Below the pieces are notes generated by a model, which searched no databases, had not been told where the DNA came from, and worked only from the letters and a program-made list of their open reading frames with translations. Shown here one piece after another: positions 35,633 through 44,732 of a stretch of 64,000 nucleotides of DNA. Source of the DNA: Clostridium manihotivorum. Lineage in GTDB: Bacteria > Bacillota > Clostridia > Clostridiales > Clostridiaceae. Location: NCBI RefSeq assembly GCF_004015185.1, contig NZ_CP025746.1, forward strand, positions 5,783,776-5,847,775, in the 5' to 3' direction. Numbering within the stretch: the stretch's first letter is position 1; each line of letters begins with the position of its first letter. Position numbers and translations under genes: made by a program.

Positions 35633-37501
35633 CTATTTAAATACTACTTTTAGCAATGCTGATTCTTTTTTTGAAAGATGAACCTTGATGTAATCCTCAG
35701 TAAACTCCTTTACTATAAGAGCATTGGGGACAGTCTTTTCTATAATTTCAATAGTATCTGCTTCACCAAGTCTATTCATAGGAATCTCTATATCGCATCC
35801 ACTTTCACTTTGAGAGTTAACAAAAATAAATGCCTTTTTATCATCAAACCTAGCAAAGGATAGGTAATCTTCTGAAACATCTAGTATGGAAAAAGAGCCT
35901 TCCACTAGTATCTGTTCTGTTTTTCTTAAAGAAATCATCTTTTTGTAAAGACTTCTTATCTCTCTATTCCATTTGTCCTCATTCCACTCCATTGGGAATC
36001 TACAGCCACCACTGGTTCCTATCTCACCAGAAAGTCCAACTTCTTCTCCATAATAAATGCAAGGTACCCCTGGAAATAAAAACTCCATCATTATTGCAGC
36101 AGCTACATCTTTCTTATCTAAGGAAGGTGAATTGTTTATTCTATGAATATCATGACTTCCTAAAAGATTAAACTGAAGTGCCTTCATCACATGAGGTAGC
36201 TTTCCATAATGACTCAGTACTTCTTCCTTAAATAAAGTACCGCTTTGCTTCTTAAATTTTATATCTTTTATCTTCCAGCCTAAAAATACATCATCTTCGC
36301 CCAAGTACTTCCTCACTGGTCTCATAAAGCCAAAATAGTTCATGGTTCCATCCCAAATATCTCCTTGAAGATATTTGCTACAGTCTGTCCAGTGCTCACT
36401 TACTATATAAGCATCTTCCTTAGTTTCTTTAATTTCCTTCCTTACTTCTTTCCATATAGAAACATCTTGCTGGAACTCATTTACCTTACCTACGTTATGA
36501 GCTACGTCCATTCTCCAGCCATCTATACTATAAGGTTCTTCAAGCCACAGCTTTAGAACACTATCCTTTCCTTTATACATTATGTCCTTTACTTCCTCAC
36601 AGTTATAATTTAAAACTGGAAGAGACTTCTCCCCGCACCAGCACTCATAGCTTCCGTCGTTATAGATATAATAATACTTTTCCTTTTCCTTAAACCATGG
36701 ATGATTAATCCCTGTATGATTTATGGATATATCTAATATTATTCTTATCCCTGCCTTGTGCAATGCCTCCGTTAGTTCCTTAAGGGCCTCATTGCCACCG
36801 AAATGCTTATCCACATTAAAATAATCAGTACAGTCATACTTATGATTTGATGGTGCCTCAAATATTGGGTTTAAATATACAGCGTTTATACCTAATTCCT
36901 TTAGATAATCTATCTTCTTCTCAATGCCTTTTAAGTCCCCACCAAAGAAATCAACATTTCCGCCTTTAGGATAATCATAAGGCTTCTCTCCCCAAGCTAG
37001 TGCTTTAGTTTTAAAATTATTTAAGGTATATTCATCATCCTTTACATCGTTGTCGCTATCCCCATTAAAAAATCTATCCACAAATATTTGATAGAATATA
37101 GAGTTTTTCACCCAGCTTGGCTGATTATATCCTGCTACAAGCTTAAAATCATATTCCTCTGAAATTATATGGTCATATAGCCCTTTTTGATTGTAGAAAT
37201 AACAACTATCCTCAGTTGCTAATATAAAGTGGTAATTAATAAAGGGCTGATTAATAAACAGTTGAGCTTTATAATAAACAAAGTTATGCTCCACTTTGTC
37301 CTTATTCATTTGAACAATGGATTCTTCTCCATTCCTTGTATATCTTAGGTATACTGATTTTATGGGATTGACTACCGAAAACCTTATACTGATATCTATA
37401 TTTTCCTTCAGATTTATAGCTTCTTTACTTACAAACAGCTTACTCCCATCAGAAAAGACAGAAGCTTTCCAATCATCTATCGTCTTCCTCTCTAAATTCA
37501 T
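35633..37501 (-). CDS. Neopullulanase / cyclomaltodextrinase-type GH13 enzyme (cytoplasmic)
   Basis: A 622-residue GH13 enzyme without signal peptide. An N-terminal beta domain (about 1-120, CBM34-like position) precedes the barrel. Conserved regions are DISINHTG, GWRMDVAH with nucleophile Asp332, VSEHW with acid/base Glu369, and LLGSHDIHR with Asp451. The GSHD form, rather than NHD, and the length point to cyclomaltodextrinase/neopullulanase/maltogenic amylase, which split imported maltodextrins. A CWCGEK segment in domain B is unusual. The ATG follows AAGGGAG inside the end of the lacI-type gene, with a 29-bp overlap. With the transporter upstream it forms an intracellular maltodextrin pathway. 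Confidence 0.9.
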   Translation of the reverse strand: MNLERKTIDDWKASVFSDGSKLFVSKEAINLKENIDISIRFSVVNPIKSVYLRYTRNGEESIVQMNKDKVEHNFVYYKAQLFINQPFINYHFILATEDSCYFYNQKGLYDHIISEEYDFKLVAGYNQPSWVKNSIFYQIFVDRFFNGDSDNDVKDDEYTLNNFKTKALAWGEKPYDYPKGGNVDFFGGDLKGIEKKIDYLKELGINAVYLNPIFEAPSNHKYDCTDYFNVDKHFGGNEALKELTEALHKAGIRIILDISINHTGINHPWFKEKEKYYYIYNDGSYECWCGEKSLPVLNYNCEEVKDIMYKGKDSVLKLWLEEPYSIDGWRMDVAHNVGKVNEFQQDVSIWKEVRKEIKETKEDAYIVSEHWTDCSKYLQGDIWDGTMNYFGFMRPVRKYLGEDDVFLGWKIKDIKFKKQSGTLFKEEVLSHYGKLPHVMKALQFNLLGSHDIHRINNSPSLDKKDVAAAIMMEFLFPGVPCIYYGEEVGLSGEIGTSGGCRFPMEWNEDKWNREIRSLYKKMISLRKTEQILVEGSFSILDVSEDYLSFARFDDKKAFIFVNSQSESGCDIEIPMNRLGEADTIEIIEKTVPNALIVKEFTEDYIKVHLSKKESALLKVVFK

Positions 37502-38543
37502 ATACTGACTCCCTTTCTACAAGTTCTACTGGTATTATAAATTCTCTTTTATTTGGTTCATTTGAACCTTCAGTTACTATCTGAACAACTTTTTCACCCT
37601 TACCGAATATATCTTGTCTTATAGTTGTAAGTTCCGGAATAAAGTATCTGCTACTTTTTATATCATCAAAGCCAATTACTGAAATATCCTTTGGAACATT
37701 GATCCTTTGTCTATGAAGCCCTTTAATAAGTCCTAGGGCCATAATGTCACTTATTGAGAATACTGCTGTTAACTCATGTCTTTTTTCCTTTATATAACTG
37801 GAAGCATTTATTCCTCCTTCATAAGTAACATCAGTCTGTATAATAAAATCTTCTCTAAGTTCAATATTATTTTCCTTTAAAGCTCTTTTATAGCCTTCAA
37901 ATCTATTTCTATGAACTATGCTATATTTAAGGTTGCCAGATAAAAACCCTATATTTTTATGGCCTTTCTCAATAAGATATTTCACTGCAATATATGCACC
38001 TTGTTCATCATCAGTATTAATATAATAGAACCTATCATCAGTGTTTTCTTGATCTATTACAACTACAGGTATACTTACATCATGAAGCTTTTTATATAAG
38101 GTTCCACTTATTGCTCCTAAAACCATAACTCCTATAAGTTCACTATCTCTTAAGGCATTTAAGCAATCTTCTTCATTCTCTATTCCAATAATGAGAGTAC
38201 TAAAACCTTTTTCTCTAGCGCCATATTCAACTCCACTTATAAACTCTTGATAAAAAGGGTTATCTGTAAGTACTGTTTTTTTATAGTTTTCCTTTATAGG
38301 TATTAGTATTCCTATCAACCTACCTTGTCTTTTAGCTAAGTTTCTTGCAGTATTGTTGGGAACATAGCCTAACTCTTCAATGGTATTTAGAATTCTTAGC
38401 TTTGTCTCATTATTTACCTTTTCTACTCCATTAAGCACATAAGATACTGCTGCTGTAGAAACTTTTGCTTTTTTAGCTACATCTTTTATAGTCACATTTT
38501 GTTTTTTTACTGCTTCATCCTTTAAGTTTGACTTTTCTACCAT
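37473..38543 (-). CDS. LacI/GalR-family transcriptional regulator
   Basis: A 356-residue repressor. The helix-turn-helix lies at about residues 18-65: VTIKDVAKKAKVSTAAVSYVLNG, then TKLRILNTIEELGYVPNNTARNLAKR with the hinge helix. A periplasmic-binding-protein-like ligand domain follows (IGFLSGNLKY, ISVIGFDDIKSSRYFIPELTTI). It sits inside the maltodextrin locus between the permease and neopullulanase genes, so it is the likely sensor of maltose or maltodextrin. LacI proteins bind palindromes with a central CG; two such sites lie upstream of the amylase gene (44451-44510). The ATG follows AGGAGGAAT. Confidence 0.93.
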   Translation of the reverse strand: MVEKSNLKDEAVKKQNVTIKDVAKKAKVSTAAVSYVLNGVEKVNNETKLRILNTIEELGYVPNNTARNLAKRQGRLIGILIPIKENYKKTVLTDNPFYQEFISGVEYGAREKGFSTLIIGIENEEDCLNALRDSELIGVMVLGAISGTLYKKLHDVSIPVVVIDQENTDDRFYYINTDDEQGAYIAVKYLIEKGHKNIGFLSGNLKYSIVHRNRFEGYKRALKENNIELREDFIIQTDVTYEGGINASSYIKEKRHELTAVFSISDIMALGLIKGLHRQRINVPKDISVIGFDDIKSSRYFIPELTTIRQDIFGKGEKVVQIVTEGSNEPNKREFIIPVELVERESVYEFREEDDR

Positions 38544-38654
38544 TTCTAGTTATTCCTCCTGTACTCTCTATGCTTCATGTTCTATCTTTAGGTATATAGA
38601 TATATGTGAACAAACCATTTTGAATTTATATGTTTTCCAACTTTAAACAGCTAA

Positions 38655-39563
38655 CTATCCTTTTACGCCTCCAACTGTAAGCCCAGAAATTAGATATCTT
38701 TGCAATACTAAGAATACTATTGTTATTGGCAATGCTATAAGAAGTGCTCCTGCGGAAAATAATGACCAGTTTACCGCATAATCCCCTGCTGAAGATTGAA
38801 GATTGTACAATCCCATAGGCAGAGTGAAAAATTTCGGATCAGTTACAAAAGTAATACCAAAAATATACTCATTCCAACTTCCTAAAAATGCAAATAATGC
38901 AGTTACAGCCAAAGATGGCTTTGAAAGAGGTATTAATATCTTTAGGAACACATCTTTCCTGGAAGCACCATCTATAAACGCTGCCTCTTCTATCTCTCTT
39001 GGCAGAGTATCAAAGTAGCCTTTTATATTCCATATTGCAAATACTACCTGCCAACTTGTATATATCAATATTAGCTTAATTGGGCTGCTAATAAAATTCA
39101 ACTTATCGAATAGTCTATATATTGCTACCATAGCCAATATATTTGGAAATGCATTTAGTAATAAGAATAAAGATAACCCGAATTTTCTTCCACGAAATCT
39201 AAACCTTGAAAAAGCATATCCACCTAATAATCCTATTGCTATACTAGCAACTGTTGTTACGGATGCAATAATTGTACTATTTCTAAGCCATATAAGAAAA
39301 TCCCCTTGAGTTATTATATTTTTATAATTTGCAAGAGTTGGGTTTTCAGGTATTAACCTTAAGGTAGAGGAAAACATAGTATCAGTGGATCTTATAGATG
39401 AACTAAATATCCACAGAATAGGAAACACAGCAATCAATGTAGCTATGATTAAAATAAAGTGAGCAATACCATGCTCTAGCATTTGTTTGTTCTTCTTTTT
39501 AATAGTTTTGCTTTTAAAACTGTACGTTGATACCTGCTGTTCAGTTAATATCTTTTCACTCAT
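38655..39563 (-). CDS. ABC transporter permease, MalG type
   Basis: A 302-residue inner-membrane permease with six spans. The EAA loop, EEAAFIDGASRKDVFLKILIPLSKP, is the site that docks the ATPase. The length and the C-terminal GLTVGGVKG are typical of MalG/AmyC permeases. It follows the MalF-type gene by about 45 bp and precedes the LacI gene. No ATPase (MalK/MsmX) gene is in the cluster, as is common in Firmicutes, where one shared ATPase serves several sugar importers. The ATG follows GGGGGG. Confidence 0.93.
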   Translation of the reverse strand: MSEKILTEQQVSTYSFKSKTIKKKNKQMLEHGIAHFILIIATLIAVFPILWIFSSSIRSTDTMFSSTLRLIPENPTLANYKNIITQGDFLIWLRNSTIIASVTTVASIAIGLLGGYAFSRFRFRGRKFGLSLFLLLNAFPNILAMVAIYRLFDKLNFISSPIKLILIYTSWQVVFAIWNIKGYFDTLPREIEEAAFIDGASRKDVFLKILIPLSKPSLAVTALFAFLGSWNEYIFGITFVTDPKFFTLPMGLYNLQSSAGDYAVNWSLFSAGALLIALPITIVFLVLQRYLISGLTVGGVKG

Positions 39564-39608
39564 AAATCTCCCCCCTTATATGATAAGTTTATAATCATAC
39601 CAACCTCT

Positions 39609-40499
39609 CTATCCATTATATACCTCCTCAGCAGAATTAATCATTCTTCTTCTAAAGGATGTAATTAAAAGTAAAATTACAAATATAATGAAAGAAAATG
39701 CTGCACTATAGCCATAGTTATAATCTGTAAAAGCCTTGTTATACGCATAAGTTATTACTAGGTCAGTCTTTCCAGCCATACCTCTTGTCAGTAAGTATAC
39801 TACATCAAACTGCTTAAAGGTAACAAAAAGTGTTATTATTATAGCTGGTAGCACTGCCGGTTTCATCAAAGGAAAGGTTATATATCTAAAGTTCTGGAAT
39901 ATGCTTGCTCCATCTAGCTCTGCCACTTCGTAATAACTTTTATCAATACTTTGGAGCGCTCCTAAACATACTATCATCATAAATGGAGTAGCAAGCCAAA
40001 CATTTACTATTATACAAGCTATCATTGCTGTTTTAGGATTTGATAACCACTCTACAGAATTAAGCCCAATGGATTTTAATATTTGATTTATTGCTCCAAA
40101 GTCATAGTTGAACATACCTCTCCATACCAAGGTTGATATATACCCTGGCACAGCCCAAGGCAATATAAGCATTGTTCTATAAAAGCCTTTAAACTTTAAT
40201 TTTTCCATATTAAGCAAAAGTGCTAGTACAAGTGCCAATCCAACATGTATTATCATATTCAACGCTGTCCATACTATAGTTCTAAGTATAACCTCTATAA
40301 AACCACCATCCAAAGAAGAAAATATCTTTATAAAATTATCTATGCCTATAAAGGATGGGTTGGCCCAGTGGTACATATTTAAGTTAGTAAAAGATAAAAC
40401 TATTGTATAGATTATGGGGTATATGCACAGTGTAACAATTATTAGCATTCCCGGAGTTAAATACAGGTATGGCAAAAGACTCCTTCTTTTCTCGTTCAT
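39609..40499 (-). CDS. ABC transporter permease, MalF type
   Basis: A 296-residue permease with six spans starting LLPYLYLTPGMLIIVTLCIYPIIY and an EAA loop (YEVAELDGASIFQNFRYITFPLMKP). It is shorter than enteric MalF because it lacks the large periplasmic insert, as usual in Firmicutes. It pairs with the MalG-type permease downstream. The ATG follows AGAAAGGAG. Confidence 0.93.
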   Translation of the reverse strand: MNEKRRSLLPYLYLTPGMLIIVTLCIYPIIYTIVLSFTNLNMYHWANPSFIGIDNFIKIFSSLDGGFIEVILRTIVWTALNMIIHVGLALVLALLLNMEKLKFKGFYRTMLILPWAVPGYISTLVWRGMFNYDFGAINQILKSIGLNSVEWLSNPKTAMIACIIVNVWLATPFMMIVCLGALQSIDKSYYEVAELDGASIFQNFRYITFPLMKPAVLPAIIITLFVTFKQFDVVYLLTRGMAGKTDLVITYAYNKAFTDYNYGYSAAFSFIIFVILLLITSFRRRMINSAEEVYNG

Positions 40500-40636
40500 T
40501 TATTAATACTCCTTTCTATAATCGGTTTTATGTATAGAAAAACCTAAGCATTCTAACTTTTTCCTTCTTCTAAAACTTTATATTCATTCTCTTACCACGA
40601 TGACGCTTAAGGTAAATATCCACTTTTATCTTACTT

Positions 40637-40684
40637 AAAGATGTACCTGAATTCTTTTTAAATCTAAATCACAGGTACACCTTT
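40637..40684 (-). promoter_or_regulatory. Hairpin between malE-type and malF-type genes
   Basis: AAAGATGTACCTG pairs with CAGGTACACCTTT with one mismatch. There is no T-run, so it probably acts as an mRNA stabiliser or attenuator that lets the binding protein be made in excess over the permeases. Its arm resembles the ends of family B repeats and may be a collapsed copy. Confidence 0.5.
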
Positions 40685-40730
40685 AAATATTTTATATTAA
40701 AAATTAGGGAGTATCATTGTGATATATTTT

Positions 40731-41936
40731 CTATTTAGCTGCCTTAACCTTATCTTCAGCATCTTTTTGTGCTTTGTCCAATAATTTCTTTACATCAGCA
40801 TTCTTGTCTGTACTAATTGATTTTAAAGCATTTGCTAATGGTTCCCAAACTGATGACATCTCTGGTGAGTTAGGCATTGGAGTCGCAAAATTTGCTTGTT
40901 CTAAAAGCTTCTTTGTTATAGGATCCTTAGTCATATCAACTTTTTTATTTGATACTAAATAACCACAGTCTAAAAGTGCATTAGCAGTTTTTTCTGAAGC
41001 AAAACTTTCTAAAACTTTTCCTGCTTCTTTTTTATTGTTTGATTTTGCCATAACCATTGCTGCCTGAACTCCTAATAAAGGTTGAGCATTTTTTCCGCTC
41101 TTAGTAACTACAGGTAACACCTCTATGCCTAAATCTATCTTATCTATTCCTTTATATCCCTTAATTGCCCATGAACCATTTACTATAGATGCTGCTTTTC
41201 CTTCTTTAAAAAGTCCGTCTACAACTTGGTAATCAACATTTTTAGGTAAGTACGCAGTCAAATCCTTTATAAAGTTCAATGCGTCTACTGTTCCAGCTTG
41301 ACTTAAACCAGGAGTTCCGTCTTTGCTTACAGCATATCCATTAAATCCATAAATCCATGGCATCATATGGTATCCATCAGATGTATTAGTTAGAAATCCC
41401 CAATTACCATCCTTTGTATTTTCCTTAGCTATTTTTAATAAGTCATCTGTAGTTTTAGGTGGAGTAGTAAGAAGTTTCTTGTTATACATAAAGGTTAAAC
41501 ATTCAAAAGTCATTGGAACTCCATAACTCTCTCCCTTGTAAGTCACCGCTTCTACTGTATTATCTAAATGATCCTTTAATATACTCTTATCTACAGCCTT
41601 TGATATAGGATCTATAATTCCCATTACTGAAAATTTACCTGTCCAATCGTTTGGTCCTATTATTAAATCAGGCAAGTCCTTACTGTTCTGTCCTGCTACT
41701 GTAAGCTTTTGAGATAATTCGTTTTGTTTTACGAACTTGACCTTTATATGTTCACTTGTTTCTAAATCACTTACTGACTTCTTTAATGCATCTTCAACAG
41801 GAGTTTCTAGCTGATGCCATACCACTATAGTCTTTTCCCCACTGCCTCCATTTGTTGCTTTGCTATTACTACTGCATGCTGTAAATGTTGTCATTGCAGC
41901 TAAAGCTAAAAATAATGATAATATCTTTTTTTTCAT
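40731..41936 (-). CDS. Maltose/maltodextrin-binding lipoprotein
   Basis: A 401-residue solute-binding protein. The N-terminus is a lipoprotein signal with lipobox TACSS (Cys21), followed by a Ser/Asn/Gly-rich tether. The body shows IVVWHQLETPVEDALKK, PDLIIGPNDWTGKFSVMGIIDPI, YGVPMTFECLTFMYNKKLL and GSWAIKGYKG, all typical of the MalE family (SBP_bac_1). It delivers maltodextrins made by the secreted amylase to the permeases downstream. It has its own promoter (41992-42021) and a GGGGGAAT site before the ATG. Confidence 0.93.
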   Translation of the reverse strand: MKKKILSLFLALAAMTTFTACSSNSKATNGGSGEKTIVVWHQLETPVEDALKKSVSDLETSEHIKVKFVKQNELSQKLTVAGQNSKDLPDLIIGPNDWTGKFSVMGIIDPISKAVDKSILKDHLDNTVEAVTYKGESYGVPMTFECLTFMYNKKLLTTPPKTTDDLLKIAKENTKDGNWGFLTNTSDGYHMMPWIYGFNGYAVSKDGTPGLSQAGTVDALNFIKDLTAYLPKNVDYQVVDGLFKEGKAASIVNGSWAIKGYKGIDKIDLGIEVLPVVTKSGKNAQPLLGVQAAMVMAKSNNKKEAGKVLESFASEKTANALLDCGYLVSNKKVDMTKDPITKKLLEQANFATPMPNSPEMSSVWEPLANALKSISTDKNADVKKLLDKAQKDAEDKVKAAK

Positions 41937-41991
41937 TAATAATTCCCCCTATAATTATATTTAAATACTACTGCTTCACCTCTTATGTGCT

Positions 41992-42021
41992 TTTATATTA
42001 TCAAGCCTTTACTTTTGTCAA
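41992..42021 (-). promoter_or_regulatory. Promoter of the maltodextrin transporter genes
   Basis: On the minus strand TTGACA (42016-42021) and TATAAA (41992-41997) are 18 bp apart. The palindrome AAAAGCTTTT overlaps the -35 region and could be a control site. Confidence 0.65.
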
Positions 42022-42127
42022 AAGCTTTTATATAAATGAAGCGGTCTATATATTGTGATAAGTTGATTAGTTATTTTTATAAATATATTCTTTGAGTAAT
42101 TGCTCTTTTTATATACTTCTATTCTTA

Positions 42128-44434
42128 CTAGTTGCTCCAGTCATAGATTGGTGTATCTATTACTCCTTGCGCATCTGAAGAGGATGTTATTACTCTATTA
42201 ACTCCTGATTCCCATACAGCTTTTCCTGTAGAATCCTTCTTTATAAACTTAAACTCTATAGTCTTGCCTGCTGGAACACTTACTGGTAGTATCCATTCTG
42301 GATAAGATGGATTTAGCATTCCTTCAGTACACTTATTCGAATCCCAATTGCCAAGCTCAGGAATATTACCAACTATGTGTATGCTATCTCCATAGTTTGT
42401 ATTTGCCCTTACATGGAATATAACTTGGTTTTGATCTCCGGAAAGCACCGTATATCTGAAGGCATTGCTGGTTACTCCGTTCTTAGTTACTGTTATATCT
42501 ACAGGACCTGGTGTAGTATTAGGTACTTTTGCTGTGATTAATCCACTGTTATTTGAAACTACTGTAGCACTAGTTGTTCCAAACTTTACGCCTACAGTTC
42601 CATCTAAATTTTCTCCATAAATATACACTAGATTTCCTGCTCTACCCATAGTAGAAACTACATCGCCTATTTTTGCACCACTTAATGTAGGGTTATAACT
42701 CCAAACAGATACTTCACCTCCAGCCAAGGTAAATGCACCACCTTGAAGTACACCATTAGTTACATTTAAAGTCTTTCCTCCACATAGTCCACCTAGGTAA
42801 TCAGTATATTGGCCATTAGGTATTCCAGCTAAAACACTTGAACTTACAGTAACACTCTTATCAGGTTGTCTATTTATTGCTACAATAACCTGTTTGTCAT
42901 AATACTTTCTCTTCATAACTATTACATCATCATTTGAGTAAAGCACTTCTGTAGTACCATAAGCTAAGGCATCATTTTCTTTTCTCAATGCTGACATTTT
43001 ACTTATTGCTTTATAAGCAGTAGTTGTTGTATCGAAAGCACTGGACTTTTCCATAAATACTCTTCCTGCTACATCACTTCCATCTGCTGGAGTGATATAC
43101 TGCTCAGTTCCATAATATATGTTTGGAATTCCTCTTGAGCTTAAAAGTGCTACTAATGCTGCATTATAAACCTTCTGGTTTTTTTGAAGATATCCGAATC
43201 TGCTAACATCATGGTTATCCATAAATGTAACAGCTTGATTTTCATAAGAATAACCTGATTCAGTGTAGCCAAGCATACTAGCAAAGTCACTCATTGGTTT
43301 TGTGAAGTCACCAAAAGTGGAATTTAAACTTCTATAGTATTCAAAGTCTAGGTTATTAACTCCAGTCCTATCTGGATAACTCTTAAACTCATCATACTTA
43401 TCTGATGGTCTTCCTATAAAGAATTCTCCGAATTGAGTTATAGGGCCTGTACTATCACTATCCACAGCATCCTTTAATCCTTTCACAAAGGCTGGATTCA
43501 TGTGGAGGGTTGCATCATGTCTTATTCCATCTATACCTTTTTGTTTCCAGAAAAGTGAAGCCTTTTCTAATTGATTTATTACTAAAGGATTTTCTTGGTT
43601 GTAATCTGCAAGAGATCCTAAGTCTTTGTATCTATATCCATAAACACTTGAATCAGTTCCTCTATCACCTTTATTGTGGAAGAAGTTCTTAGTATCATTA
43701 TTAGGATCAGCTAATAGATTTTCTAACTTTCCGTCTTTATTTATATCAACAGGCTCACCGTTGACATCAAAAACATAGTTTCCATTTGCATCTTTATCTG
43801 GTTCGTAAACCTTTCCATCTTCAGCGATATTATTCATAGTAGGATTTTTCTGTCTGCTACTATGATTCGTAACAAAGTCAATGACAAGTTTCATATTATT
43901 TTTGTGAAGCTCATCTCTAAGTCTCGCAAAATCTAGCATAGTTCCAAAGTGTTTGTTAGTTGTAAAGTAGTTGCTTGCATGATATCCATGAAAACTAGTC
44001 CAAGTATTTGTTGAACCATCTGCCTGTTTATCATATATAGGTGTGTCTCTATTTTCATAAGGAGCAGATATCCATACTGCTGTAACTCCCATCCCTTTTA
44101 GATATGGTATTTTATTTATGATTCCTTGAAAGTCTCCACCTTGGTAAAGCTTCAGATCAGCTCCGTCTCCTTTACCATCATTGTTTTTATCATCAAAAAG
44201 CTCTTTTGATGAAGGTATATTGTTTGTTGTATCTCCGTCGCTAAACCTATCAGTTATAACTTGATATATAACATCTTTTGATGTTACTGGGCCTAGTGGA
44301 GTAGAATTAATAGAAGCTACAGCTGTTGCAGCATTGGCAACCTCTGCCTTACCTACAGCGACATTAAAATAGATGCTGGAGGCAGTAGCCAAGCAGGTTA
44401 AGATTGATAGAATCTTTAAGTTTCTCTTTCTCAT
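42128..44434 (-). CDS. Secreted alpha-amylase / CGTase-like GH13 with IPT and CBM20 domains
   Basis: About 768 residues. The signal peptide (MRKRNLKILSILTCLATASS) leads to a GH13 barrel with DFVTNHSS, GIRHDA (nucleophile Asp307), FGEFF (acid/base Glu337) and DNHDVSRF (Asp409). A domain C follows, then an IPT/TIG segment (GDVVSTMGRAGNLVYIYGENLDGTVGVKFGTTSATV) and a C-terminal starch-binding CBM20 (QVIFHVRANTNYGDSIHIVGN, ELGNWD). This A-B-C-IPT-CBM20 order is that of cyclodextrin glucanotransferases and maltogenic amylases of GH13 subfamily 2; which product it makes is not readable. I place the start at 44432-44434 after AAGGGGGA; an earlier in-frame codon lacks a site. The protein degrades starch outside the cell. 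Confidence 0.9.
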   Translation of the reverse strand: MRKRNLKILSILTCLATASSIYFNVAVGKAEVANAATAVASINSTPLGPVTSKDVIYQVITDRFSDGDTTNNIPSSKELFDDKNNDGKGDGADLKLYQGGDFQGIINKIPYLKGMGVTAVWISAPYENRDTPIYDKQADGSTNTWTSFHGYHASNYFTTNKHFGTMLDFARLRDELHKNNMKLVIDFVTNHSSRQKNPTMNNIAEDGKVYEPDKDANGNYVFDVNGEPVDINKDGKLENLLADPNNDTKNFFHNKGDRGTDSSVYGYRYKDLGSLADYNQENPLVINQLEKASLFWKQKGIDGIRHDATLHMNPAFVKGLKDAVDSDSTGPITQFGEFFIGRPSDKYDEFKSYPDRTGVNNLDFEYYRSLNSTFGDFTKPMSDFASMLGYTESGYSYENQAVTFMDNHDVSRFGYLQKNQKVYNAALVALLSSRGIPNIYYGTEQYITPADGSDVAGRVFMEKSSAFDTTTTAYKAISKMSALRKENDALAYGTTEVLYSNDDVIVMKRKYYDKQVIVAINRQPDKSVTVSSSVLAGIPNGQYTDYLGGLCGGKTLNVTNGVLQGGAFTLAGGEVSVWSYNPTLSGAKIGDVVSTMGRAGNLVYIYGENLDGTVGVKFGTTSATVVSNNSGLITAKVPNTTPGPVDITVTKNGVTSNAFRYTVLSGDQNQVIFHVRANTNYGDSIHIVGNIPELGNWDSNKCTEGMLNPSYPEWILPVSVPAGKTIEFKFIKKDSTGKAVWESGVNRVITSSSDAQGVIDTPIYDWSN

Positions 44435-44450
44435 AAAATTCCCCCTTACT

Positions 44451-44470
44451 TTGGTTAAGCGTTTAACCAA
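44451..44470. promoter_or_regulatory. LacI-type operator O1 upstream of the amylase
   Basis: TTGGTTAAGCGTTTAACCAA, a 20-bp palindrome with 8-bp perfect arms around GCGT. It has the central CG of LacI-family operators and also resembles a CcpA cre site. It overlaps the leader just before the ribosome-binding site. Confidence 0.7.
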
Positions 44471-44482
44471 ATACCATGAAAA

Positions 44483-44510
44483 TTAGTTAGCCGGTTAACC
44501 GATTAACTAA
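44483..44510. promoter_or_regulatory. Operator O2: long palindrome upstream of the amylase
   Basis: Arms TTAGTTA and TAACTAA flank an inner perfect palindrome CGGTTAACCG, giving a near-symmetric 28-bp site. It shares GGTTAA with O1 and starts five bases after the -10 box, so a bound repressor would block initiation. Confidence 0.65.
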
Positions 44511-44514
44511 TTTA

Positions 44515-44543
44515 AGTTTAACTCCTTTTGTTATCGTTGTCAA
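44515..44543 (-). promoter_or_regulatory. Amylase promoter
   Basis: On the minus strand TTGACA (44538-44543) and TAAACT (44515-44520), 17 bp apart. Both operators lie immediately downstream. Confidence 0.75.
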
Positions 44544-44647
44544 TATCTAGAATTTCAAATTATATTTAATTTTCAGAAAGATGTACTAACCATTAATTTA
44601 TTTTTTAAGCTATACTCGCTAGATAATCCTTAGAATCAGAGTTTGTA

Positions 44648-44728
44648 TAGGTATCCTTTATGAAAACTTAATTTATACATGTTTGACAATACCGAATTCT
44701 GGGAATTATCAGGCATGCATAAATTAAG
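44648..44728. mobile_element. Family C repeat, right end lost (C4)
   Basis: TAGGTATCCTTTATGAAAACTTAATTTATA at the left matches the left part of C3 (59081-59179), and the interior has the same mirror-image core. The matching right end TGGATACCTA is absent; the element stops at the TAG stop codon of the HAD gene at 44733. Confidence 0.75.
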
Positions 44729-44732
44729 TCAT

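Noticed and set aside
35633..44434. A missing MalK-type ATPase as a sign of a broken transporter
   Set aside because: Firmicute sugar importers commonly share one ATPase encoded elsewhere, so absence here is normal.
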